48,645 nt of DNA from Chryseobacterium sp. SSA4.19 (lineage in GTDB: Bacteria > Bacteroidota > Bacteroidia > Flavobacteriales > Weeksellaceae). The notes under the pieces are model-generated. The model saw only the letters and a program-made list of their open reading frames with translations. It ran no database searches and was not told the DNA's origin. The stretch is from assembly GCF_022601875.1 (NCBI RefSeq), contig NZ_JAKVIP010000028.1:1-48645 (forward strand), written 5' to 3'. Below, one piece after another: positions 15,741 through 25,079 of this stretch. The stretch's first letter is position 1. Each line of letters opens with the position of its first letter. The translations under genes were made by a program, and so were the position numbers.

Positions 15741-18700
15741 TTAAGGTTCAATTTTAGCTCTGATACCTTCATTCCAATATTTCGCTTCGGGCATGTAATA
15801 GAGATAGGCATTGCTGCTTTTTCCGGTGTATTCTCCTGCAAATTCCGCTTTCAGATCAAGATGGATTGTTTTTGTTTCATTGGCATCAAAATGTTCCCAG
15901 TACAAGACGAGATAATTATCGAAGATTTCGTAATAAGATACCTGCTTTTTATCCATTAAATCTTTCAGAAGCGCATTTTGCAGGGTTAATCCGGAAGGAA
16001 TTCCTATTTTAGCAGTCACCATCGGCAATTGATTATTAATTTTATTTTTAATGGTTACCGTCATTCTATCCGTTTCTCCTACTTTTGATTCCTGAGATTT
16101 TAGCTTTGTTTCAAGTCGTATAGGAATCTCTGAACTTTTTGGCGGCTGCATACTGTAATACTGATATTCAAGTTTGTATGGCAAGCCTTTTTGAGCCATC
16201 GGATAATCAACAATAATTTCATTTTTACCGGTTTTATAGGCGGATGTTGCATTTATATCCGGGATAATTACTGCGTTATTAACTGTAATAACCGGCTTTT
16301 CCGTTCCGTACATTTTTTCATTTTTTGAAAAAAATTCTGATAATGCTTCCAAAGCCAAACTTGTACCCTGTGTAGACCCGAAGCCATAGTATCCATTATA
16401 TTCAATTAAAGCATCAGCAACATTCCTGATTCTTGATTCATTAACCTGTATATTTTTCTGCAAAGCCATCATATAAAGCGATAAAGTTTCCGCTTGTGCA
16501 GACAGTCCTTTTGAACCTGTAAATGTAATATTGGGATTTACCTGTTTATTTTCAAACTGTACATTCAGAAGGTCTATAATAGTATTATAATCCTGAATTT
16601 TATTAAGATTGAATGCAGCATTACTCATTAATGCCAACTGGTAAGAATCTTTTGTGGCCAAAGCTTTTTTCAGACTGACCTCGTAAGAATCTTCAATCTC
16701 TTTTGTAAAGCCAAGTTTCGACAGCGCATAAACAACATACATATTTCGTGACCATGCATATTCTGAGTACGGACTGCTGATTTCATACCTTCTTCTCGTT
16801 TCGAAAAGTCCGTTCCCATTTTTCTTAGACAGAATAAAAGCCTTAAGATTATTGATTGTTTTCTGATCAACAGCTATATATTTTTTCAGATCCCTGAATT
16901 CCAGCAAAGCAAATGCAGACAGCGAAACATCGGATTCCGAAGCATTGAAATACCCGAAGCCGCCATCTATATTTTTATAACTCAACATCTTTTGAAAGCC
17001 TTTTTTCATATTCTTAATGACCATATTTTCAGTTTCAGCATTAATTTTATGACCTGATTTTAAATAATCCAGAATAAAAACGTTAGGATACACCGTTGAA
17101 GAAAGCTGTTCAAAACAACCGTAAGGCTCACGTTTCAGCCTTTCCAAATCTTCAAACAGCTGAAATGCGGAATTTTCAAATATGTAATACGAAGAAGAAA
17201 AACTTCCGTTAATATATTCAGGAATTTCAATGGCTAACTTTTCATTTTTATTGTTAATGATTGAATACTGATTCGGAAAACCCTTCTCCCCTACGCTGAA
17301 TGGAAGAATGGCTGTTTCCCTGAAATTATCTGATGTTATCACAAACTGGATATTTGAATTAATAACCTGATCCGTCTGAATTTTCACAAACAACCTTCCT
17401 GATTCTAATGGTTTTAACGTGATCAGGCTGTCAGATTCCATTAAGTTTACACGATTTGGAACAATTACATTCATCTTCATTGTTTTCGATTCGGAAGAAT
17501 TATTTTTAATCACGACAGGAATGATCATCTGGTCTGTTCTGGTAAGATATTGCGGAATTTTAGCATCAATCGAAATCATACTTTGTGCCGCATAGGAAGT
17601 TTCATCTCTGCCCAAGAGTCCATTGGCTGAAATGCCTTCTGTCCGTATCCTGAACGTTGTGTTGGCATCAGAATTATAGAATTCCACTCTTGCTTTTCCG
17701 TTTTTATCTGTTTCCAGCACGGGATTCCAGTAGATAACTTCACGATAGTCAAACCGATATGAAGTATTTGTTGTTTCGTAAACCGGATAAGCAAACTGCC
17801 GGGCTGATGCATATTGAGTCAGACTGTCCCGAGGAACGGCACTGACGGCAAAATAGGTTTTAGGAGTGAGATCAAATTTAATATTTGAATTCCCCTGTTT
17901 TGCAGATGTTACCAAAATTACACCGGCTGCCCCTTGACTGCCATACAGTGCGGTTGCAGCAGCATCTTTTAGTACTGTTACTGAACCTATATCATCCGGG
18001 TTTATGTGGGTGTTAAAATGCTCCACCGGAACTCCGTCAACAATAAATAAAGCACTTTTATTGAGTCCGGAACGCGTTCCTCTGATCATGACATTACCAT
18101 CCATCTGATTGGATGGCTGAGAAATCTGAATTCCGGCAACTTTTCCGTTCAGCAATGACAGGTAACCCGGATTATTAATTTCCGACGGCCTCACAAGGGT
18201 TACAGAATTTGAAAGTGCTTCTTTTTTCATTCCCAATGCTCCCGTTACAACCACCTCACTAATTTCCTGAGATTGTATTGTATCAACTGCCAGATTTCTG
18301 CCGGCTGGTTTTTGTATATTCTGAACTTTATTTTTCACTTCTTTCGCATTCGTTTTTTCTACCGCTTCAACAATTACTTCTTCAACCTGTACATTATTCC
18401 TGTTTTGTTTTGTCAGAGGATTTACATTAAGCCTGTAGGCCAACATTTTTATTTTAATATTCTGTTTTGGCTGAAAAGATTTTGCGATGATTTTGTAATT
18501 GCCTGAATAGGTAAGATCAGTGAAATAAAACTGTCCGTTTTCACCTGTAACCTGCTTTATTAATTTGCTTTTTGTGTGATAGCTTTCTTCTACGAGAAAT
18601 ACTTCTGCTTTCACAGGCTTGTTATTTTCATCTTCAATAATCCCGTAGATCGGATTGCGTTTTTCAGGAGTATATTTATAAGTATGTCTCTTAATTACCT

Positions 18701-20264
18701 CAGGAATCAGTTCAAAATATCTATAGCCATTCGTGAGCATCAAAAGATCGAGACTTTTTCTAGCTTTGCTTTCGTTTTTGTCGAAATAAAACTGCGGCTT
18801 TTCAATTTTTCCGTGCAATTCAGAATCCATTAGAAACCAGGAAATAATATGGTTCTGTTTATCATCAGCATAGGTCCAGAGCTTATCATCAATTACACTT
18901 AAGGCCAGATTTGCGGAAACCGGTTTACCATTCTGATCTGAAGTTTCAATATCAACAATTACTTTTTCTCTCGGTACATAATGCTGTTTGGATGGTTTGG
19001 CTTTTATTTTAAGCTGCCTGTCCTCGTTGGTAAAAACAATACGTTCAGCAATCGGGACACTATTTTCAAAAATGGTAAATCTGCAGATCCCGGTTGGTAA
19101 ATCATTTTCAGGAAGTGTAATGAAAGTTTTGCCGTCCTGTAAAGCTAGCTCCTGGCTGTAGATCTCTTCATTCCTGAAATGGCCTTTTACAACAACATTT
19201 TTTCTGTTCTTAGCTATTATTTTTAACCTGACATGTCCGTTTTCTTTGGATATATTAAAAGCAATGCCTTCCTCTTTAACATCCGGCAACGGATACATTT
19301 TCAGAATATGTTCCGGCTTCATAATTTTTGCATAATAATTTTCTCCTTTTTTCGGAGTAAAAAGAAAACTTCCCATGCCGAAATTATAGGCTGAAACCTC
19401 TGCCATTTTTTCATGGTGCTGATTGAAAATAGCTAATGTCGCATCCACCGGTTTTTCAAATTCATCAAGGATTTTAAAAGCGATGTTCTGTTCGATCCCG
19501 TTGATAAAAGTTCCGCCTTCCGGCATAAATTTCACATCAATGTTATTCAGGACAATGGGGATATTCCGTGAAATAGATTCTGTAAAACCATCAAAATCCA
19601 CTTTAACAGTAAGCAGTGCATCAGAAGATTTTAAAACATCCGGAAGGTTAAACTTAAGCTGGCATTTCCCTTCTTTATCGGTCAGCAGCTTACCCTCGGA
19701 AATCTTTTCACCATGATGCATCACCATAAAATCCGCTTCATGGAAAGGAATCGGGAGATTGCTCAGGCTCCGCATTGAAAAATCCGCTAAAACCTCATCT
19801 CCGGCTCCATAGCCTTTTTTGGGAAAGTCAAGTTTCATCAGAATTCTGGGAGATACTGCTTTCTGAAGGGTAATTTCTTTTTCAAAAAAATTTTTACCAC
19901 CTTCATTCTGCATCCAGTCCGTGTAAGCCTTCATTCTGTAAATCCCGCCTTTCATTTCAGCATTAAAAAAGAAAAATCCTTCAGCATGACCGTTTTTCAC
20001 TTCATACTTTGCTTTATTAACCACAGTTCCTGACGGATCTATCAGCTCAAAATTAACAACTTTGCTTAAAGTTGCGGGAAGATTGTCCTGAGCATTGATC
20101 ACGTACATTTTAAAATCCATCGTTTCGCCCGGTTTGTAAAATACATGACTGGTCTGGATATATGTTTTCTCCTTTTGAAAGTTCTCAAACTGATGTTGTG
20201 CTTTCAGAAAAGTACCTGAAAACAAAAAAATATAAATGAGATATGCTGTCGTTTTAAAATTCAT
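15741..20264 (-). CDS. Alpha-2-macroglobulin-like protein with an internal TonB-plug domain
   Basis: The 1507-residue exported protein has a signal peptide ending FLKAQ and no lipobox. It holds an MG2-type macroglobulin domain (about 45-140), further MG domains to about 520, a carboxypeptidase-regulatory-like domain (about 538-610), VVVTG (671-675) opening a SusC-type TonB plug (about 671-790, with FIVDGVPV, LKDAAATALYGSQGAAGVILV), an A2M segment (about 840-890), a helical thioester domain with CFEQ (C1050-Q1053) and a C-terminal receptor-binding-like domain. CxEQ is the form that makes the internal thioester in bacterial macroglobulins, which trap proteases. The plug insertion is the oddity. 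It follows the plug-less barrel gene by 3 bases. Confidence 0.88.
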   Translation of the reverse strand: MNFKTTAYLIYIFLFSGTFLKAQHQFENFQKEKTYIQTSHVFYKPGETMDFKMYVINAQDNLPATLSKVVNFELIDPSGTVVNKAKYEVKNGHAEGFFFFNAEMKGGIYRMKAYTDWMQNEGGKNFFEKEITLQKAVSPRILMKLDFPKKGYGAGDEVLADFSMRSLSNLPIPFHEADFMVMHHGEKISEGKLLTDKEGKCQLKFNLPDVLKSSDALLTVKVDFDGFTESISRNIPIVLNNIDVKFMPEGGTFINGIEQNIAFKILDEFEKPVDATLAIFNQHHEKMAEVSAYNFGMGSFLFTPKKGENYYAKIMKPEHILKMYPLPDVKEEGIAFNISKENGHVRLKIIAKNRKNVVVKGHFRNEEIYSQELALQDGKTFITLPENDLPTGICRFTIFENSVPIAERIVFTNEDRQLKIKAKPSKQHYVPREKVIVDIETSDQNGKPVSANLALSVIDDKLWTYADDKQNHIISWFLMDSELHGKIEKPQFYFDKNESKARKSLDLLMLTNGYRYFELIPEVIKRHTYKYTPEKRNPIYGIIEDENNKPVKAEVFLVEESYHTKSKLIKQVTGENGQFYFTDLTYSGNYKIIAKSFQPKQNIKIKMLAYRLNVNPLTKQNRNNVQVEEVIVEAVEKTNAKEVKNKVQNIQKPAGRNLAVDTIQSQEISEVVVTGALGMKKEALSNSVTLVRPSEINNPGYLSLLNGKVAGIQISQPSNQMDGNVMIRGTRSGLNKSALFIVDGVPVEHFNTHINPDDIGSVTVLKDAAATALYGSQGAAGVILVTSAKQGNSNIKFDLTPKTYFAVSAVPRDSLTQYASARQFAYPVYETTNTSYRFDYREVIYWNPVLETDKNGKARVEFYNSDANTTFRIRTEGISANGLLGRDETSYAAQSMISIDAKIPQYLTRTDQMIIPVVIKNNSSESKTMKMNVIVPNRVNLMESDSLITLKPLESGRLFVKIQTDQVINSNIQFVITSDNFRETAILPFSVGEKGFPNQYSIINNKNEKLAIEIPEYINGSFSSSYYIFENSAFQLFEDLERLKREPYGCFEQLSSTVYPNVFILDYLKSGHKINAETENMVIKNMKKGFQKMLSYKNIDGGFGYFNASESDVSLSAFALLEFRDLKKYIAVDQKTINNLKAFILSKKNGNGLFETRRRYEISSPYSEYAWSRNMYVVYALSKLGFTKEIEDSYEVSLKKALATKDSYQLALMSNAAFNLNKIQDYNTIIDLLNVQFENKQVNPNITFTGSKGLSAQAETLSLYMMALQKNIQVNESRIRNVADALIEYNGYYGFGSTQGTSLALEALSEFFSKNEKMYGTEKPVITVNNAVIIPDINATSAYKTGKNEIIVDYPMAQKGLPYKLEYQYYSMQPPKSSEIPIRLETKLKSQESKVGETDRMTVTIKNKINNQLPMVTAKIGIPSGLTLQNALLKDLMDKKQVSYYEIFDNYLVLYWEHFDANETKTIHLDLKAEFAGEYTGKSSNAYLYYMPEAKYWNEGIRAKIEP

Positions 20265-20267
20265 CTT

Positions 20268-23036
20268 TTAAAATTTAAATGAAACCATACATCCGTACGT
20301 TTTAAAGGACGGAAGATTAAAAAAATCAAGACCCCTCCCGTTTTCCTGATCGTAAAAATTCTGATTGGGATCTGCTCCGCTATTCGCCTGCCAGACAACA
20401 ATATTATTCACATAGAAAGTAATGATCAGTGAAGTTCCGGTCCGGTTAATGGGTAGATTGGCTGATAAAGCAATACTGCTGATTCTTACATGATCTGCTT
20501 TCTGAACATATTCTTCCGCAACTCCCAGATATCCGTATCTAATCCATCGATTTTGGTTCACATTCCGGTTCGGATCATAAAAATCCACAGGTGTATGATT
20601 GATGCTTCCATTAGCCTGTACCCCTTCAAAAATATAATTTTTAATATTCCGCTGATCTGCAGAAATCTGAGAGCGTCCATAGTAATCCAGAACAGCCTGG
20701 GTACCGTTCCAAAGCTGGCCGCCTTTCTGCCATTCCCAGTTGATATCCAGTGTCCATCTTTTAAAACTGAAGTTGTGGTTAAACTTCATTACGAAATCAG
20801 GAGTCGGATCTGCAATGATTTTTACTCCGTCTGCTTTTTCAGGATAACCTGATTCATCAATTACCAAATGCCCGTTTCCGTTTCTGAGGAAATAACTTCC
20901 CATCACAGCACCCAGAGTCTGTCCCTGCGTTAAAGTTTTATACAGATCATTAAAACCTGAAACTGCCAGATTATTATAGCCATTTTCCACATGGTCTACC
21001 ATATCTCTGTATCTGAAAAACGATACTTTCTGAGTACTGAAAAAATTATTACTGATCCTGAAATTATGGTAGGAAAAATTAAATTCATATCCGCTATATG
21101 TATGATCAGCAAGATTTTTTAAGATAAGCTGATTATTTTCATATACCGGAAAAACATCATTAAAAATCTTCCGGTTGAAATATTCCCCTTCAATGCTTAT
21201 TTTAAACCCTGCATCTATTTTAAAACCTGTTTTCCATTCCTTTGTATTGATACTGGAAAGCCCTCTGAATGTTTCTACCTCATTTACAGGAAAATATTGA
21301 AAGGCATTTTCCGCATTCAGCAAAGTTGTTGCATAAGATGCATATGACCGTGTAATTTCCTGTTCGGAACTTAATGCGGTGTAGGCGCCCAACACTTTAA
21401 AATTAAACCGGCGCCAATTAAAAACATCTTTAAAAAGCAGGTAAGCATTTGCTTTGGGAAGCCAATACTTATTTTCAGCAGAAGTGTTGGAAATATAAAA
21501 TGAATTGCCCAGGTTAGCACCCATTTCAAGATCATTCTTATGAATTTCTAGATTGTAATTAAACAGATAATCCTGAGAAGTTCTTTGGTAGACCTGTTTT
21601 TTATCCGTTAAACTATTATTAACATCTGATTCCTGGTTGTTTAAAATAAAATTAAGTCTGAAATCATTTTTAAAATCATAATCTCCGAATGAATAATTCC
21701 CGAAAACAGTAGAATTGTAAAGAAAATTATTTTGTACTCTTTCATTCCGTAAACCATTGATAAAGCCATTCGTGGATGGTTGATAATGTTCTATATTCCA
21801 GAAGCTGTCATTTTCATAAGACTGGCTGAAATTCAATCTGAAATTCCCGAATGTTTTTATCGCATTAACACTGAACTGTTTCCGTTTGCTCTGGTACGTA
21901 TATTTATCTTCCTGCTTAAGAAGAAACATAGGATTATCTGCAAACCGGCTATACCTTCTCTGTGAACCGTCTGACAGCAATACATTTTGCATATTCGAAA
22001 ATGAAACCGGAGTGAGCAATGCATTCTGGTACACCCTGTTGAAAAACCCTATCCGATTGGCATGGGTTGCTTTATTGTCATCATAATTAAATGACAGGTC
22101 TACTATGTAACCTTTAAAATTTGAGCTTAGTTTTGTTTTTAAAGAATTGATCATATTAAACTGGTCAGCAAAATACATCTGATCTTTCTGCTGCCCCAGA
22201 TCTACCGCCAGACGAAGTATTTCATAATGGTCTTTTTTTAAAATTGTATTAACCCTCAGCTGATTACTGAATCCTACCGTAGTTTTAAAAATATTATTGT
22301 CATATGCTTTTGCTGGAGAAATACCACTATCCAGACCAACCAGTTTTCCGTTCTGATCATACTCATAAGGTTCATGGTCAAATCCAAGGGTAGAAATATC
22401 AGGTCCGAAGCTGAACATTTCATGAGTTTCCGGTCCTTTCCAAACCAATAATCCATTTTCGGATCTTCCCTGGACAAATCTGTTTTGGACATGCGGAATG
22501 GCATTTCTTGATTTAATTTCAAAAGAAGCCGTAAAACTACCATTGATTACAAGCGTTTCCTGATAAAGCTGTTGGATCTTATAGACTGAGTCATTTTTCT
22601 GTTTAATATTTTTTATCTTAAAAAAATAAGGATTGTAATTCTTACTGAGAAAATTATCAGCACTTTCAATACTGTATGGATCATTTTGGTGATTTGAAAC
22701 GAGACTGTCATAGGTTTTGTTATAGATATTTTTAACCGTCTCATTCTTAATTCGTGAGGTAAGTATATCTTTAAGTTCCCTTAACTGATAATCCTTAAGG
22801 ACTGCCTTATTTTTATCATTGTTCCAAACCAGTGTATCAAAAGGCTTTCCGGCAATAACAGCAAAACCTTTCTCATCTGTCATTTCATAAACACCGCTGT
22901 TTTTATTAAAAACTTTAAGAAAATTCTGAGGTTTGTTTTTATGATTTAGGAAATATCCGGAATAATACAGCTGCGAATTCTGAGCAAAAAAATGAATGGC
23001 TATGAACAAAGCAAGCAATACATAAATTTTCTTCAT
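20268..23036 (-). CDS. SusC-like outer-membrane barrel without a recognisable plug
   Basis: The 922-residue protein has a signal peptide (MKKIYVLLALFIAIHFFAQ), a short carboxypeptidase-regulatory-like region (about 22-75), a linker to about 165, and a SusC/RagA-type barrel. The barrel is shown by strand patterns and landmarks: NRFVQGRSENGLLVWKGPE early, PTPDFVMKFNHNFSFKRWTL and DINWEWQKGGQLWNGTQ late, ADHVRISSIALSANLP, and a terminal GCMVSFKF ending in aromatic F. In ordinary SusC proteins the plug lies between these parts; no FIVDGV or LKDAxAxALYG motif occurs here. Plug-like domains occur instead in the genes on both sides. Its substrate is unknown. Confidence 0.85.
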   Translation of the reverse strand: MKKIYVLLALFIAIHFFAQNSQLYYSGYFLNHKNKPQNFLKVFNKNSGVYEMTDEKGFAVIAGKPFDTLVWNNDKNKAVLKDYQLRELKDILTSRIKNETVKNIYNKTYDSLVSNHQNDPYSIESADNFLSKNYNPYFFKIKNIKQKNDSVYKIQQLYQETLVINGSFTASFEIKSRNAIPHVQNRFVQGRSENGLLVWKGPETHEMFSFGPDISTLGFDHEPYEYDQNGKLVGLDSGISPAKAYDNNIFKTTVGFSNQLRVNTILKKDHYEILRLAVDLGQQKDQMYFADQFNMINSLKTKLSSNFKGYIVDLSFNYDDNKATHANRIGFFNRVYQNALLTPVSFSNMQNVLLSDGSQRRYSRFADNPMFLLKQEDKYTYQSKRKQFSVNAIKTFGNFRLNFSQSYENDSFWNIEHYQPSTNGFINGLRNERVQNNFLYNSTVFGNYSFGDYDFKNDFRLNFILNNQESDVNNSLTDKKQVYQRTSQDYLFNYNLEIHKNDLEMGANLGNSFYISNTSAENKYWLPKANAYLLFKDVFNWRRFNFKVLGAYTALSSEQEITRSYASYATTLLNAENAFQYFPVNEVETFRGLSSINTKEWKTGFKIDAGFKISIEGEYFNRKIFNDVFPVYENNQLILKNLADHTYSGYEFNFSYHNFRISNNFFSTQKVSFFRYRDMVDHVENGYNNLAVSGFNDLYKTLTQGQTLGAVMGSYFLRNGNGHLVIDESGYPEKADGVKIIADPTPDFVMKFNHNFSFKRWTLDINWEWQKGGQLWNGTQAVLDYYGRSQISADQRNIKNYIFEGVQANGSINHTPVDFYDPNRNVNQNRWIRYGYLGVAEEYVQKADHVRISSIALSANLPINRTGTSLIITFYVNNIVVWQANSGADPNQNFYDQENGRGLDFFNLPSFKTYGCMVSFKF

Positions 23037-23062
23037 TTTGTTATAGTTTACAGGAGATGAAA

Positions 23063-23089
23063 GAAAAGCAATTTTAAAAATTGCTTTTC
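23063..23089 (-). terminator. Intercistronic hairpin between anti-sigma and barrel genes
   Basis: A 13-bp perfect stem (GAAAAGCAATTTT and its complement) with a 1-base centre is followed by TTTC on the minus strand. It lies in the 95-base gap after the anti-sigma stop. It may be a partial terminator, an attenuator or an RNA-stability element. The short T run argues against full termination. Confidence 0.45.
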
Positions 23090-23131
23090 CGGAGGATATG
23101 AGTATTGGTATTAGTTTTAAAATATCAGAAT

Positions 23132-24235
23132 TTAATTGGTAAGCAAATCATTGCTGAGAAGTTTTTTCAGTTTTCTTTTTTCTGTTCTTGAAATATCTTT
23201 TGTTACCACAAAGATAACTCCGTTAACTGCACGGCTGCCAAAAACAGAAACAGCTTTATCCCCTTTAAAAACCTGCACTGATTCAATTTTTTTGGGATCC
23301 AGCTTTTTGAATAATCCGGTATCTGAATATACTCCGTTAATAACAATCAAAGGATGAGTTTCTGTATTTGCTTTTCCCCTTACAGAAATCCCAGTTCTTC
23401 CTGAAACAGGAACTCCTTCTGAACCTGAACTGACATTCAATCCGGAAACATATCCTTTGAGGGTATTGACATCCGGTTTATTTGCCAATTTATTGTCAAA
23501 TCCCGAGCCTGAAGCAACAGCTTTATGCTTATTTGCATATTCTTTGTTATAGGCTAAAATCTCCGGCTCTTTTTCTTTTTGACCGAAGCTGGATGCAGAA
23601 CCAGGATATATTACTTCTGCAGTATCTGCAACACCATTAATATCCGAAATTTTCTTTTTAGCAGATGAAGCAACGGTATTCACCATAGAAGCGCGCTCCT
23701 TCCTTACTCCCATCGCAATCACTTCTTCCAGATTCTGCCTTTTTACCGTATCCATCATATTTTTTTCTGCAACAGGTGCCGCACCGGAAGCGGGAACGCT
23801 CATTTCATGTATTGGAGAAGATAAAGGAGAAGCATATAATTCAGGAACTTTTTCATAGGCGATTTCTGTTGAAGCTGCCTGTCGGGTTTCCTTTTGCACA
23901 TTACTTTTTACCATACTGTCCAGTTTTAAGATGTGTTCCGGAAGAGCCGGTGCTGTACTTTTTTGATAGTGTGTTCTATTCTGAGTGATTACAGGATGAA
24001 CAGCACCATTACTTTCTTTTTTATCAGTAAAGTAAAAAATTCCTGAAGCGATCAACAGAGAAGCAGCAACACCATAAGGAATCCATGCCGGGATACTTTT
24101 TTTCTTATCCTTTTTTTTATCTAATTTTTCTTCAATTATATTCCAGACCTTATCAAATCCGGGAAAAGTCGCAGGCTCTTCCAAAGTTTTAGAAGCCTCG
24201 CTGAATGTTTTATCGATATCGTGATTGTTTTCCAT
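23132..24235 (-). CDS. Anti-sigma-like inner-membrane protein with TonB-plug-like C-terminus
   Basis: The 367-residue product has a cytoplasmic N-terminus (1-50, with FPGFDKVWNIIEEKLD resembling anti-sigma helices), one membrane span (about 51-70) and a periplasmic part. EEVIAMG (170-176) resembles the motif that precedes plug domains, and residues about 256-346 resemble a compact SusC-type plug: LKGYVSGLNVSS, TGISVRG, LIVINGV, KKIESVQVFKG and FGSRAVNGVIFVVT. It lies 11 bases after the sigma-factor gene, the standard place for an anti-sigma factor. FecR-like sensing of an outer-membrane partner is inferred, not shown. Confidence 0.75.
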   Translation of the reverse strand: MENNHDIDKTFSEASKTLEEPATFPGFDKVWNIIEEKLDKKKDKKKSIPAWIPYGVAASLLIASGIFYFTDKKESNGAVHPVITQNRTHYQKSTAPALPEHILKLDSMVKSNVQKETRQAASTEIAYEKVPELYASPLSSPIHEMSVPASGAAPVAEKNMMDTVKRQNLEEVIAMGVRKERASMVNTVASSAKKKISDINGVADTAEVIYPGSASSFGQKEKEPEILAYNKEYANKHKAVASGSGFDNKLANKPDVNTLKGYVSGLNVSSGSEGVPVSGRTGISVRGKANTETHPLIVINGVYSDTGLFKKLDPKKIESVQVFKGDKAVSVFGSRAVNGVIFVVTKDISRTEKRKLKKLLSNDLLTN

Positions 24236-24246
24236 TGCCGTAAAAA

Positions 24247-24765
24247 TTAGAGATTATGATGTGCCAAAAGTTCCTGAAGCTTTTTTCTTGCCACGCTGAG
24301 CTGTGATTTTGATGTTCCTTCGCTGATGGAAAGCATGATTGCAATTTCTTTATGAGGATAGCCTTCGATTGCGAAGAGATTAAAAATGGCCCTGCAGCCT
24401 TCCGGAAGAAAATTCAGAAGGCTCAGGATATCTTTTTCAAAGGAAACATCCTGTATCTCCGAATCGGCATAGATGATATGTTCTTCTTCAAGAGGGATAT
24501 GCAGCTGTTTTGCAGCTCTTAATTTCTGCAGACATTCATTAACCGCAATTTTCCTGGCCCATGCTTCAAAAATATCAGGATCCTTAAGCTGACTTATCTT
24601 TGTGAAAATTTTATAAAAAGTGTCGGCAAGAGCTTCTTCAATATCTTCATCATTTTTCAGATACCTTTTACAGACCAGATAGAGTTTTCCGGCCATCCTT
24701 TCATAGACTTTCCGCTGCGCATTGCGGTCGTTCCGCTGACATTCCAATAATAGCTCTCGTTCCAT
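24247..24765 (-). CDS. ECF-type RNA polymerase sigma factor
   Basis: The 172-residue protein has sigma region 2 (about 7-75, with EALADTFYKIFTKISQLKD and IFEAWARKIAVNECLQKLR) and region 4 (about 115-165, with FLPEGCRAIFNLFAIEGYPHKEIA and SISEGTSKSQLSVARKKLQ), the usual layout of extracytoplasmic-function sigma factors. It is the first gene of the sigma, anti-sigma, barrel and macroglobulin set. It probably activates that operon and perhaps others, with activity held by the membrane protein encoded next. The ATG at 24765 is the natural start. Confidence 0.94.
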   Translation of the reverse strand: MERELLLECQRNDRNAQRKVYERMAGKLYLVCKRYLKNDEDIEEALADTFYKIFTKISQLKDPDIFEAWARKIAVNECLQKLRAAKQLHIPLEEEHIIYADSEIQDVSFEKDILSLLNFLPEGCRAIFNLFAIEGYPHKEIAIMLSISEGTSKSQLSVARKKLQELLAHHNL

Positions 24766-25079
24766 AATCAGGCTTTATACTTATATAGATGCATAAAATG
24801 TAAAACAGGTTGGAAATCTTTTAATTTTTTTTAAAAATACCTGAAAATAATGGATATACAAAGAATGAATATTGAACTGATCAGGTAAAACCAAGGATTG
24901 AAACTTCTGAATAAATTTTTCGCTTATTTAAAAGCAAGAAATTAGTTTCCCGGCAATTATTGATTTCCTCCTGTTATTATTAATACTTTTCATAAAAACC
25001 TACAGTACAATTTAACTTTGACGCCTGTAACGAATCTGTAGTATGAACGACTATTCATATAAATAATCTTTTTACAGTA
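24766..25079. other. Divergent intergenic region, sigma-factor gene and protease gene
   Basis: These 314 bases lie between two divergently transcribed genes and hold no gene I can support. On the minus strand, upstream of the sigma gene, ACCTGTTTTACATTTTATGC (24789-24808) is a possible ECF-type promoter stretch, but it does not match TAnnTTTG. On the plus strand the protease promoter is at 24987-25020. Confidence 0.4.
24987..25020 (+). promoter_or_regulatory. Promoter of the papain-like protease gene
   Basis: TAACTTTG (25013-25020) is a perfect TAnnTTTG box, with a T-rich -33 region near 24987-24990. It gives a 5' leader of about 55 bases before the ATG at 25080. Confidence 0.5.
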
